Assembly (NCBI GenBank): GCA_016630955.3
Contig: CM049988.1
Span: 2,356,001 to 2,420,000, forward strand
Source: Didymella arachidicola
Lineage: Eukaryota > Ascomycota > Dothideomycetes > Pleosporales > Didymellaceae
Direction: 5' to 3'
Length of the DNA stretch: 64,000 nt
Position 1 is the first letter of the stretch. Each line of letters starts with the position of its first letter. Below, piece by piece: positions 1-11,645 of the stretch. A program made the position numbers and the translations under genes. The notes under the pieces were generated by a model. That model was not told where the DNA came from, made no database searches, and saw only the letters and a list, made by a program, of their open reading frames with translations.

Positions 1-1289
1 TAGGAACGCATCTTGTGCAGCGTTTAGACGTTCTGAGGCAAGGTTCTCCTTGCAAGCACCTGGTGATGCTCCTGTGTATGATAGTCGGTGGGTGATGGAA
101 ACCCTCTTGCCCTGCGCCTGGGATTGAGTAGGCAGAATGGGCGACTGGAAGGAATCAGTTTCGGAGGGAATTGAGAATGCAACAGAAAGTCGGGTGAGGT
201 TGCGAGTTGGCTGTGCTGTCATGGAGTCTAGGTCATCGTGCGCTAGAACGGGCGCTTGGACGACTGGCGATTCCGATTGATTGGCTGACACGCCATCATC
301 CACGGCACAGGTAGACCCTGATGGCGGTAACACGACAGTGTCAGCAGAGTCGGCCGGCGGCGTAGGTGGCCGTTGTGTGCTCCTGTCTGTCAGCTCGAAC
401 GATAACGAGACAGCGTCTTGCGCCCAGATGTCAAGGAATCGAACCGCTCGTGTAACGAGCTTAAAGGACTTAAGAACAAGCTCGTCCAGCTGCTCGAAGA
501 CGGAGCTTGCATCCTCGTTAGTGTATAAGATTTCCTGCAACTTCTTTGCAGTCTTGACGAGCGTGGACAGATCACCGAGAAGACCCTTTCGCATACGACG
601 CAAGCCGACATGCGCTATGATGAGACTCGAGTCTCTGGAAATACAGTCCGTCCCTTCCTGTTCATTGTCAGCTGACATGTAGATAACATAGTGGTGCATG
701 AACTGGCGCTTACCAAAAAAAATCGTATTCCTGCGATCATTCCCCTCACGTAATCTTGCTTGGTAAAAGCAACGAGGTTCCCAGTCTCGCCATCACGAAC
801 AAGATCCCACAGGTGTGTCAGTGCATTGAGTAGATTCCGTATTGTAGGGTGGTCGTAGGGCTCGCAGTAGTTGGTGGGCAGCCATCCACGTGCGCCCGAT
901 CCAAGAAGTGTACCATCAGCCCAGCCATTGGGGTGCACCGAGTGCACCAGGATAACGTCGCCTTGCTTGATCGCCACCGTGATCGACGATTCATCTGTCG
1001 ACGAGTTTACTGTGGATGCTGGGACGTAGTGGTAGAAGGCGCGTAGGTAGTGGTGGAAGACCGGCTGTGAAGGAAGTCGTTGCCGTGGGTTCTCAGTAGT
1101 GGTAGGTGTCAAGGGCGGTGAAATTTGGGACTGTGATTGCGACCGTATCGAGAGAGCGCGTGATGACTGGCGGCTGTGGGCGCGGATGCTGGTGCGCGGT
1201 TTCTTTGGTGATTTGGAGACGTTGAGAGGCGCAACCAGATCACTTGAGTATTGCTCCATTTCTTCAGTGTCCATGGTGTAGTCGCTCAT
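1..1289 (-). CDS. Cdc25-family Ras guanine-nucleotide exchange factor, N-terminal part (partial)
   Basis: N-terminal part of a large Ras-activating exchange factor; the catalytic RasGEF domain would lie beyond the window edge. Two exons are seen: 1289-714 and 657 to the edge, split by a 56-nt intron (donor GTAAGC, acceptor CAG) in phase 0. After a Ser/Thr-rich leader, residues about 82-145 form an SH3 domain (LRAFYHYVP, KQGDVILV, NGWADG, GARGWLPTNY). It is followed by the helical segment (TIRNLLNALTHLWDLVRDG) typical of fungal Cdc25/Ste6-type proteins. Exon 2 continues helical (VGLRRMRKGLLGDL, then LDELVLKSFKLVTRAVRFLD) and then becomes Ser/Pro-rich and likely disordered. The start is the first ATG in frame upstream of the SH3 domain. 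Family role: loads GTP on Ras upstream of cAMP/MAPK signalling. The SH3 assignment is firm; the catalytic half is inferred. Confidence 0.85.
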
Positions 1290-4200
1290 CTTCCAGGCGT
1301 TGTGGAGCAGATGGTATACTGTGGCGTTCCGGACTGAAAGTCGCTAGTTGGGCGCCGCGACCTCGATGTGCCGTAGCATCGAGTCAGGTATCTAAATCCG
1401 GTCGACCCGTGGTGTTGAGTAGTTGTAGGCGCACTGGAGCAACTTGTTGATTGGTATTGTGAGGAGGGGTTCGTTTGTTTTGTCGATATGTATTGTTGAT
1501 GTTGTTCGATCTCTGCCACTATGTTATTATTTTGATCCTGATGATGAGGTGGGTCAGGAATGGCGCCACCCAATTGGGACGTAGTGAAGGAATGTGGTGA
1601 GTATAGACGACAAGCACGAGGCGGCCCATCGAATGCAACAAACAGTGGCGAAGTCGTGACGGTGGCGGCGCTGTGATTGCGCGCGTTTGCGAATACCAAT
1701 GCCAATCCGCGGCCAACGTGTTGCTTTTCACAGTAAAGAGAGGCCAATTACCTGATTGGGGACGGTGAATGGAACAGCCGGTGTTGAAGTTCGCCGTGAA
1801 ACAGCCAGCTGTGTTCAATGCGCCGAGTAGAGCTGGAACAAAGCTGTGGCGCGGGTAGTGAGCGATTGGTGAGGTCTCAGACGCAGTCTGTTTCTCGTGG
1901 GCGGTAGCAGGCGATGAGGAGGAGGGGCAGGTGCTCGATATGCGGCACCTTTGGTGACAGCGATGACGCTTCCTAGTGTCGGTATCTGAGGAAGGGACAG
2001 TGGACTTACTGCAAGGGTCGTGCCTGCAGTCGAGTCGGGGAAGGAAGGGACAAGGGAGTTTGTCAACGGCGGCCGTGATGTGGTGAGGTGACCCTGGAGG
2101 AAACGACCAAGAACAATAACACACTCCACCAGCAACACAGAGCGATTGCAGAGATGAAGCTTCACGAGGCGCGGAGGCAGTCAGGCAGTGGGAGAACCAC
2201 TATGATGCTCGCAGGGCACCAGCACTATTATTGCTCAGTGGGTGGCGGATCCCCGACCCACGACCTGCACCAAGTTGCCGTCTCGAGCGCAAGCTCCTAG
2301 AGCTTCAGGGCCCGGTGTGGGCGGCGCTGGGCACGGCGCATGCTGCATGCTGCATACTGTCAGGGCGCGACAGGGATGAGCGGCCAGGGAGCGTTGACGG
2401 AGCCCTGCGGCGTCGTAGCCAACCTCGACGACACCTGTGGCCGCCGGGCAGTGGTTACGATTCGCTCATTCCAGGCCGTGCGCTTGAGGGAGACCAGTGA
2501 GTTCTCCCCGGCCTCCGTTCCCTTGCGCCACGACCTTGGAAAACCAAACGTTGAGCTGCTTGCGCGTAGGTACTAGGGTCGCGTGTAGTCGCGTCTGAAC
2601 CGACAGTTCGACGTGAAGAATCTGGGCACGACGGCGTTGTTGCGCGCTCTCACCGTCCAGCCCGCACGAGTTGCTGTCGCCAGATTCGACACCAGCCCCT
2701 CCAGGTCACCCCAAGCACGCGCCGAGGGCCATGACATCTTTGACAGCGTCGCCGTGACTCGAGATGCCTGTCACAACTGCGGTCACCTGCATGAAGGCCC
2801 GCGCAGCAAGCACACGCCCGGTCAAGCAGGGTCCTTGCGCGAGGCTGCTTGTTGTGCTCCACCAAATTGTACGCCCCGGTCACTTCTCGTAGCCTCGATA
2901 CGGCAGAGATCCACTGGCTCGCTCGAGCTGTCCAGGCCAGGAAAGGCATGTCCCGTGCGGCACTCAATCCCGGTTGCCATGGCGGGCAAGTCTAATCGAT
3001 CCCCGGGACCTACTCCTGCACGGCAAGGCAGTCGTCTTATTGGCTGCCACGCCGAATATTCCGTAACATGTCGCATGGCTGGATCATTGCAAGCCCTCTC
3101 AGATCGCAGCGTATTCACCGGAGTAAAAGAAGCTAGCCCTTTGAGCGTTCAAATCGACAGCTCGTCGCACTGTTAGAGCAAAGTGGCCATCAAAGGGAAA
3201 CAGTTCTCTCAACGCCATAGCACAGCAAGGGACGTTTCGAGTCGTGCGGCCACTCACTCCCAGTCCCGCTTAGCCTTGCCGTCGTGCCCACTTGCAGAGC
3301 TTTTTTCGGAAGAATTGATGGCCCAGCCCGTGGGACGCCTTACCACTGCCAGAAGGAACTCGTGGGGAAATCTCAAACACAGTTCTCGAGGACGGCACGG
3401 AAAGGCGACGAAGGCTATCCACTCAGCCAGTCGACGTTCTACACAGTACATTCGAGATCGTAGCACTAATAATGTCAACATGCATGAATGCTGGGAACTT
3501 CACTGGAAACTCCACAAGAGCCCAAAAAAAAACACCTGCGTTCTGAACTAGGTTTGCAACAAAAGCACACGTGCCGCAAAACTCAAAGGTTGCTGGCATG
3601 AATAACGATGCAGTGTAACATGCTGCAGGACGGGCACAATTCTCGTTTACAAGCATCGAGACTCATCAAGGGAGGTGAGATTCGCTGCCTATTTATCTCG
3701 CATCACGAGTGCTTTTTGTTCGCTGTTCATCGCAAATTTCATCATAGTATGTAATATCAGTCTTGGCCTGAGGTCCGCCTCGCCAACGCGTCCTGCATAC
3801 CTGTCGTTGCCAGACCGTTGCTTCGGCCAGAAGTAACGTTCAACGCCGCTGAGTACGACCCGTTTACGAGCACTCTGCTGGGCGACACTCTCCACGAGCG
3901 TTTACGAGCCCTTAGTGAGCGCCATCGATACTCGTACTTGAGCAAGTGTCGTTTCTCCGCCTTCTAGGCACGCAACTTTCAATGCTTGTTATTCTTTCCG
4001 GGAGTCTTCTGCCGGCGTCCATATCTCGAGAACAGGCTTTGAGCAACATATCCACAGAGAACGTCTTAACAAATCGAAGTCAACTATCATAAGCTACAGA
4101 CGGAAAGAGTGTTTGTACACAGTATGTTGATCAGTGTCGGCAAGCACCCGTCTAAGCGACCCCTGCTATGACCGCACGGCTACGAGGCTTGCCCGCAAAT

Positions 4201-7200
4201 GATTACGATCCGCACAAGGGTCGCCCAAATGTGTTCGTTTTGAGCAGCACCTACATGATTTGGTTGCTTTTTCAAGGCTCGTAGTTCTATCGAAAGCCAG
4301 AAACAGTCCACTGTCCCCACCCGCAGGGTTGAGAATATTGTGTTGCTGCTTTCAATGGCGTGTCTCATGGAGTGCCATCGCGACCAAGGGTACAGATTCG
4401 GAGCAGACACCGATGCCTCGAAAGTCACCTTCGGCACGTACCCACTAAAATGTGCTGGAGGGAGATCATCCGAGGACACGGCAATGTACACCTACAGCAA
4501 TTGCGTCTTGTCACGAGAGCGGCGACCCGAACCCAATTGTGAATCGAGCTTGATGCTTGTCACAAGATCGTCGTGGTCCAGGCCAGCTTTTGCTGTCTCT
4601 ACCTTCTGTCATCTGAAGCCAATTACAAGCCTGTCAAGAGGAATGCAGAAATGTCCACTGCACCGAATGTCAACCTCGGCATCGTACATGAATATAGATA
4701 AACGGTATGCATTTTGCATGTAGCTGTGAGGAGGCTTTGACGTGTACTGGTTTAGTCCGCAAGCTGTTGGGAACACGCACAGCGACTTTTTCATGATACA
4801 GCGACATTCATTACATACTTGCTAACGTAGATTTCGCTCCGTCGCAACGAAATATGGTGAAAGCCTCGTTCCGTCTTCTCGGAGCTGAAGCACTCAGCGG
4901 CAGTCACCTCAACAAAGTCTTTCTGCAAGGTGATGAGCATGGCACTGCTCTAAGAGGCGCGCCGTTCACGGGGCAATGCCCTAGCTGCCGCCATCGAATC
5001 GCCGACCGCTCACGCCCAATCTTCTCAAGCTCGAGGCGACGTTATGGTCTGCCTCAGTCGCATGACTCTATTGGCAAGCAGTCTCTGAACATCTCGCCGA
5101 GATTGTCGAGATATGAGGATCTTCTCCAGACTTGATAAGCGTAGAGCCTCATGCCATGCATTGTGGGGTTCTGCGCAAATTGGTGGTTCCCCTTTAGGGC
5201 CACTAATCACTGTTTGAAACAGCCACGATGTCTCTCTACCCGCGCCCGGGTGACCCGGAAGTATGGGAAAATATCTCGGTCTTGAGTAAAAGCGGCTTTC
5301 TGGCCAATGCATGAGTACCGAGGCGTGGGTTAAGCAGAGCCTCGACGAGGTCGTCTAGAATCGTCATGTGAGCACTGTAAGCTGCGACCTTGAGGCACGG
5401 TGACTCCGATGGACTTCATTTACGACACACGCAATGCGCATACCGCGACTCTCAATCTCGTGTCTGTCCGCAGAGAAATAAGCGGCCCGTATGCGATAAA
5501 TTCGTTACCTGGGTCGTCAATTTACCTGCGTGAAGCTTTGACTCCCGAGGTCGGCACTCTAACGTCTGATCACGTTATCTCCAAGGGTACTTATCTCGGA
5601 CGAGGATCAAGGTTCGTCAAATTACCCTGCACGCTGAGCACGAACATCGAAATCCCAGCATGTGCATCCTTTGACTCGATGGATGATGCACGTGGTCTCG
5701 AAGCGTTCCCCAGAACAACGCCGACGGCCGACCTGGCAGAAAAAAAGTGAATAGAGAAAGTGCAGCGTATACACGTGGTCACGACACGCTATTGAATGGT
5801 ATCAAGTGCGATTTCGGAACGAGGGACCCTGCATCTGTTATGCCTTCACCCTTCGCACAGTGCAATTCGCACAGTGAAGGCGTTTGGTAAGCATGTTGTA
5901 ACGGTGCTTGCTCGGCATCACATCGTTCCGATCCCTTGCCTACAGTAATAACTTTTTTTTTGTTAAGGACTGATGGCGATCAGTTGCAATCACGGCTCTC
6001 GGCCGTGCGCATAGGTAGTTACGGTGTAATTGCATGGCTTGGAGAACACGAAACACTGCAATCTGGAGTACTGTGGTAGAGCTGAGAATCGCGTCAATAT
6101 CCACTCAGGCTGTGCTCCTTTCACAAGAGCCCCTTGCATACACGGTCTCCCGAGTCCCGACAATCTCCGCGGAAGAACAGTCGCCGGTCGCCGTTCAAAA
6201 TCCTTTGCGCGACGATTACTATCGCACCTGAGGCGGCAATGCGGCACAGTAGAATCGGTGGCAACGAGCACGTTTCTTACTGCCATGATTGATGGCTGAA
6301 AGACGAAGGGTCAGGAGCGAAGAGTCAGGAGCGAAGGATCATGGGCCACTGAGCTGCGCCGCATTGGCACCTTCCGGGCATTTGCAATGGGCAACTCAAG
6401 AACCGCGGAATCCTTTGGATCTAGCAGGCTTCTCAATCGAGGTCGTGTCTTATGCAGGTACCGTCTCGTAGAGGACCATTCTGGGTGCAACTTGATGCAG
6501 CACCGATGTGCAATCGGACTTCATCCATAAACCTTGCCTCGCACCAGAGTCCTGGGATTGCATCCGAAACTTCCACCTCATGTACTTTGGCGGCACAGCG
6601 GGGATCTTACAGCCAAGACCTGCCACCAGGCAGATCGTGGGCACGCGATGACAATGAGAAGGTGATGACGTGGAGGGGCCGGGGGGTGTGAGGGCTTAGT
6701 CGTCCGTGGGGTGTTCGCAAGGCCATCTTCATCTCTGGCAGATGGACTGAGGACTCGGAGCCATCGATCCTGGTGAGCCGCATGAACCTCCAATCCGCTC
6801 GATGCGATACATGCTCCGCAGATCAATGGATACGATAGTCACGTCCAACACTGCTATGCAGATCCATGCAGGTCACATCTTGCATACACAACACGTAAGG
6901 TGTCCCAAGTATGGCACTCATTGCATATGCAGGTACATGTGGGCAACGATCCTGAGACCGTAATACGCATATGTACAATGCTATAGGAGTCACTTACGCC
7001 GAACCCAGCAGTACCTTCGGAGTTTTTGCTGATTACGAATCGCATTCTAGCAGTACGTTTCGTTGACGACAGAAGACGAGAGACGTGACGCCAGAAGAAA
7101 TCTCGAAAGCTCTTGTCCGAACACCTGTTCACGAAATCTGACCTGGGTCGGAAATACCACGGTCCACTATAGGTCAGCATACCTATAGCACCGTCTCACG

Positions 7201-10200
7201 AAACCCGATGCAAATCACTTCCCGAAGCAAACTCGGTCTCTGATTGGAGGAACAACTGCAACTCCTCCACGTCGTACTGCATCATCTCCAAAAACTCCAC
7301 GATGTTGCTATTCTAGGACACCTTAAGATGAGGACAGCAGCTGTTGCGACGGCAATGACATCGCAGCTGTTACGAGTTGCCGGAACAGGTAGGTTTGAGG
7401 ACAGGTGTCGATCGTGGATATGGAGATCCTATTAGTTGTATTGCAGATTCTGCAGTACATGGTGTCGATGAAGCGCAATCCTGGACTCGACCCTGCATCC
7501 ACAGTCCTCCGCCTCATCTCAGACAGCTACGGTTGAGGCCGAACATACCGGAAGAGGAAACATACAGTCGAGGTATGGACAGCTGCTATGGAGATCATAT
7601 TGACCTTATTGCAGTCTCTGTCACTTTCATCTATACATTCCATGCTTTCAGCCCCATAGGGCGGGGCTCTCGTCTCCAGATAACGAACTATGTTCCGCTG
7701 GTTGCTTCAATAGGCAATTACAGACATGCCACTGACGACTGCTATGGAGATCATATGGTTCTTGTAACAGTTCCTGTCACTTTCTCATCCTCAGCCTCTT
7801 CCTTCCCGTCTGTTCATCGGCTTTCTCATCTCACAGAGTCATACCACCCGCCGCGTTCTTCCTCAACAGGTAGGTCAGCGAGACAGTATCGATGGCAGCT
7901 ATGAAGATCATATGGCTACTATTTCTATTCTTGTCACTCTCTCGCTGTCTAGTCTCTTCCTTTCAGCCTTCATCAACTTTCTCTCATCTCACTGAGTCAG
8001 CCCGCCTGGCGACAGTACTGTAAGCAGTAGGTCTGCAGTGTGGCATCGACGGCTGTTATGGAGATCATATAATACACTCCGCGGAAGCCTTGATGGTGAT
8101 CCTCAAAATGGGACCCCCGGCCTTGCCTTACTGCCCCAGTGTCTCAAAACGGCATCCGGCCTATCGTATACTACCACAAGACGCAGCTCCGAGACACTGT
8201 GTTGATGGCTGATATGATTATCATTTAGCGATCATCTCGGTGTCAATGTACGCAGACGTTCATCTAGCCTCCGGTCAGATTTTGCTCCTTAAATTACCCA
8301 CAGACTATTCATCACTAGCATCAGCTTTATCAACGCCATTCAAAGAAGCTATACTACCCCTTGGTATCATTAGATGAGCGTTTTTTGCAGCTTCTCACTT
8401 GGGCAGCCCAGCCCTGGTACTCCGAAGTGGTGGAATCGGTGGGCCAGTTGGAGATTTGATAGATCCACTTCACATTTCCCACAACCCTCTAGTCGTCAAC
8501 ACGAGAATTTTAACGGATCCGTAGTTGCTGCGCCACCAGACGAGCAGTGAATCATTCACGCCAGGGTACAGCATCGGTCGAGACAATTATATAGTTGGTC
8601 GTTACATTCCCACACCGTCTTTACAGTACGAGCAACAGTAACATCGATCCTGAAGGGACACCCCGACCGCTCCATCGTCACTTTTCCGCCGGCTGTAGTC
8701 AGAACCACCGCAGATATACCGATGCTCAACATGTTCAGTAGAAAACCCCTTGAAAAGTATGCAGCGATGCATTAGCTCTTCAGCCACACCTTAGCTCGCA
8801 TATGCCCATGGCCTCAAACGAGATAACAGTTCGACAGGCATACATCACAGCTCCTATGTTAACAACACAAGGAACGTTCTTCAACCCTAGCAACGGCGTT
8901 CGCTCATTATCCCATTGCGATTGGGTAAAGTCTCCATCACTCCTCACACAGTTTCCCGCCAGACACTTCACTCTAGAGCCCCAAGTCCCCGCTGTGTCTA
9001 ACGCGCGCTGCTCCCAGAATAGCCCCCGTTGCGCATCTATCTAACCGGGTCCACGGTCAGTTTAGCCTCACTCACAGCCACCGGACCTTGGACGAGAAAC
9101 CACACGTTTCGGGAAAGTAATCAAACACCATCGAGCACTTGTTATCCAGACCCACTGACTCGCAGGATATCCATCGCAGCCGCTCCAGGGCTTCGCGCGA
9201 TCCTGCGGCCGCACTGGATCCCACACTCTGCTAGTATGCTTAGTCTGGGTATACGCACTTAACAATCGCTTATAGAAATGCACACGATAATCGAGCACCA
9301 GGTACTGATCCTCCATCGCAGCACACACAACAAGTTCAACCTTGAGTACGGTCTCGCGCGTCAATGCAGCCACACTCCCACTCCACCAGATCCCCACCGA
9401 CCCGGGGCTAGAAACTTCGCACGCTCGAGAAAGATTCTCGAAGCTTAGTGCTTCAGATATAGGACGGGCATGAGATCCTCAGGTCCGCGTAGCTACCTAG
9501 AGGACCAATCGAGGCCGTTAGTGTGAGATACTGCGACTTCACATGCGTCATGGACGCGGCACGTGGTCCTTGCAGTTCTGCTCGCTTCGATGCAGAGGTT
9601 CGACTTTGGACCTACCGAGGAGGGCCGGGATCTCGCACTTCTACTGCATGGTTCTTCTGCATAGGCAGTTGGACCGGTCCCCCGCGAGTGGGAACGGGTT
9701 CCTTGTCGATAGGCTGCGAGAGCCCTTGGTTGCTGGAAGCCACGTTTGTCACGCGAGTTGGTGCTGCAGACAGGGGCGTTGCATATGTGCGCTGGATATC
9801 AGGAGTTGCGAGCATCGGTTTCAGCCGCAGAAGATACTGGAGATGTAAGCTCAGCGAGGCGGTTATGATCGGAGATGCACGCGAGATAAAGACCGTCCGT
9901 CTCTGCTATCTTCGGCGAAGAGAAAATCCATGGAAGGCTTCTTCATATTGTCTGCTTTGAGTATACATCTCTAAACCTTCTTCTACTTTCGATCAGATCG
10001 TCAGGGATTCCACGGCCTTACTGTGCTGTACATGGAGAGTCGCTCCGAGGCTCCGACGGTAATATACATCACCCCTCACTATATGCAATGAGCTGCAGGA
10101 TGATCCCAGCCATCCTGAACGCCTCCTATTGCTCTCCGAAGCGCACTCAGCAGTCCTCCATCTCTTATCTTTCTGCGCACACATCTGCGCCTCCTGGAGC

Positions 10201-10599
10201 TTCTATGTGATGGTCTTGCATATCGCTACCAGTCCACAGCCTCGGTATGCCATTCCAGTGCTATTGAGTGTCACTGTCACTCGTGTGCGTTACACAGCGT
10301 TCGAGGTGACCGACGGTGGGTCATCAATAGTTGCGGCGGCTATGCGTGGGCGTGCAGGGGTCGGGCCATGTGTGCATGCAAGCGAGCCGCATGCTTCCTG
10401 AACGGTGTGCGGAGAGGTCTTGGCATATATTTGCCGGTGGCTCGGTCAGCAGCGAGGCAAGCATTGGCGAGTCTTTGCTTGTTTCGGTGTGGCCCTGCAC
10501 GCGTGGACGTGTGTGCCTAAACGGGCGGGAGCCGTTGTGTTTTTTATGTTGATCTGCGGTTGCAGATTGCGAGAGCGCTGCGCTAGCCATGTGCAAGGC
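1290..10599. other. 9.3 kb region without a recognisable gene
   Basis: Between the Ras exchange factor and PSF2 I find no reading frame with a recognisable domain or convincing fungal coding character. The longest frames (about 2613-3176, 5409-5750, 9523-9960) look random in composition. The first kilobase may carry the 5' leader of the exchange-factor gene. A short hairpin with GCCTTCAC/GTGAAGGC arms enclosing two copies of TTCGCACAGTG lies near 5841-5881, and AGTCAGGAGCGAAG-like units are duplicated near 6309-6336. The only larger structure is the degenerate tandem array at about 7390-8235, listed separately. The rest could be long regulatory DNA, decayed mobile DNA or an unrecognised non-coding RNA locus. 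Confidence 0.6.
7390..8235 (+). repeat. Degenerate tandem array, about 157 bp units, six copies
   Basis: A core resembling TATGGAGATCATAT recurs at 7419, 7587, 7743, 7900, 8057 and 8213. The spacings are 168, 156, 157, 157 and 156 bp. Conserved blocks around the core include an upstream GTAGGT...CAGTATCGATGGC-like segment and downstream TTGTCACTTTCTC and CTTTCTCATCTCAC-GAGTCA-like segments, so whole units are related and not just the core. Units differ by many substitutions. In five units the core supplies an ATG opening a short frame, and in four of those a hydrophobic leader-like peptide follows; the unit at 7891 reads MAAMKIIWLLFLFLSLS and stays open for 43 codons. Other units close early. 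It could be satellite-like DNA or the remains of a tandemly duplicated small secreted-peptide gene. Confidence 0.65.
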
Positions 10600-11458
10600 T
10601 CATTGCATATCCATCTCGTCGTCGTCGTAGTCGCCAGCGGTACCCGAGTAGCCGTTTTCTGCTTCTTCGGCGTCGCGGTCTTTGCGCTGCTGATCGCGCG
10701 AGGCTCCGATTTTCCTGTACTCGTTCAGCACCTGGCAAACGCTCATCTCTCAGCACCAGGCCATACCTCAGACCATCGATCACTCCGACGATGAACGGTC
10801 GCCCTTCCCCGACTTCCATACCTCCTACCCCGTTCATTTTGATGCCGCCAGCTGCGTCTAATACCTCGACGCCGCTTCGCAACTTGGACATGCGTACTTC
10901 CCGTAACCCTCTTAGCAGCTTCCGCACCTGATCTGGCTCCTCGAAGTCGTCCGAGGCAGCCTCGAGCAGCATCTCGCCGAGCTCGAGCCAGTGGTACGGT
11001 AACGCGTCTGGCGCTGCATCTGCGGTTGAAGTTGGCAGGAAGGGCGGTGATACGGGTAGTGTATTATCTGAAGGTTGCGGCGGCAGTCGCGGTGGTGGAG
11101 AGAATGTGTCGCCGTGCTCAGTCTCGTGGTCGAGTATTGCACTGAGGGAGTGTGTGTTCAGCCAGGGTGGGGGGAGGATGTTGGCACGTCGTTGGCGTTT
11201 GAGGAGGAGCGCGAGCCAGAGCGGGATGTTGCTTCTTTGCGGCGGATTCAATGGCTTCAGAGGACCCTGTCTGTCTGTTAGCTTGCACTATTGCTGGTGG
11301 TCTTGCTTAACCGTGAATCGAGGGGTTTTGGGCGGGGCACGTACACCGAGGAGCTCGAGTCGCTCGAGTCTCTGGCGCGGTATGACGGTCACAAGCTCCA
11401 TCTCGCATAAGAATGCAATCTCTGGAGGCGTGAGCCCCGGCGGCAGAGGCAATGCCAT
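10600..11458 (-). CDS. PSF2: GINS complex subunit Psf2
   Basis: Subunit of the GINS complex (Sld5-Psf1-Psf2-Psf3), which joins Cdc45 and Mcm2-7 as the replicative helicase in the nucleus. Three exons join in frame: 11458-11345, 11266-10767 and 10714-10600, giving 242 residues. Introns have good ends (GTACGT/CAG and GTATGG/CAG). Family hallmarks are an N-terminal CEMELVTVIPRQRL, then PPQRSNIPLWLALLLKRQRRANILPPPWL around residues 42-73, and near the C-terminus MNGVGGMEVGEGRPFIVGVIDGLRKIGASR followed by an acidic tail ending in DDDEMDMQ. It is slightly longer than the yeast protein because of a Pro-rich insert after the WL motif. It is divergently transcribed from ALG10, whose start lies 187 bp away. 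Confidence 0.93.
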
Positions 11459-11645
11459 GGTGACGACGCGTGATGTTGTGTCTTGGAAACGTTCAAGAGA
11501 TAGACGAACCGCGGACGCGCCCGAGGGCAGCCTTGCCTGATTGACGCTAGCGCAATGGAGGCTCTCCCGCGGCTGCTGTCCTCTGCTATTCGATGCCGTC
11601 ACGCTGTCACTAACACCATCGCTCCTTTGTCTCCTGTGTCCTTGC
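11459..11645. promoter_or_regulatory. Shared divergent promoter of PSF2 and ALG10
   Basis: Only 187 bp separate the two start codons, so both core promoters and 5' leaders must lie here or overlap the neighbouring first exon. It contains no obvious TATA box. This is inferred from gene geometry, not from a recognised motif. Confidence 0.5.

Noticed and set aside
2613..3176. 187-codon plus-strand open frame
   Set aside because: Residue composition looks random, no domain, no matching exon partners, and the opposite strand is equally open.
5409..5750. 113-codon plus-strand frame starting MDFIYDTRN
   Set aside because: Starts with an ATG and reads acceptably, but has no recognisable feature and no supporting exon or context.
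7377..7904. 175-codon plus-strand frame over the tandem array
   Set aside because: Its internal repeats (CYGDHI, CYGDHM) come from the DNA repeat; unit lengths of 157 and 168 bp would not keep one frame, so it is not a repeat protein.
9523..9960. 145-codon plus-strand frame
   Set aside because: Trp/Cys/Arg-rich composition typical of a chance frame; no domain.
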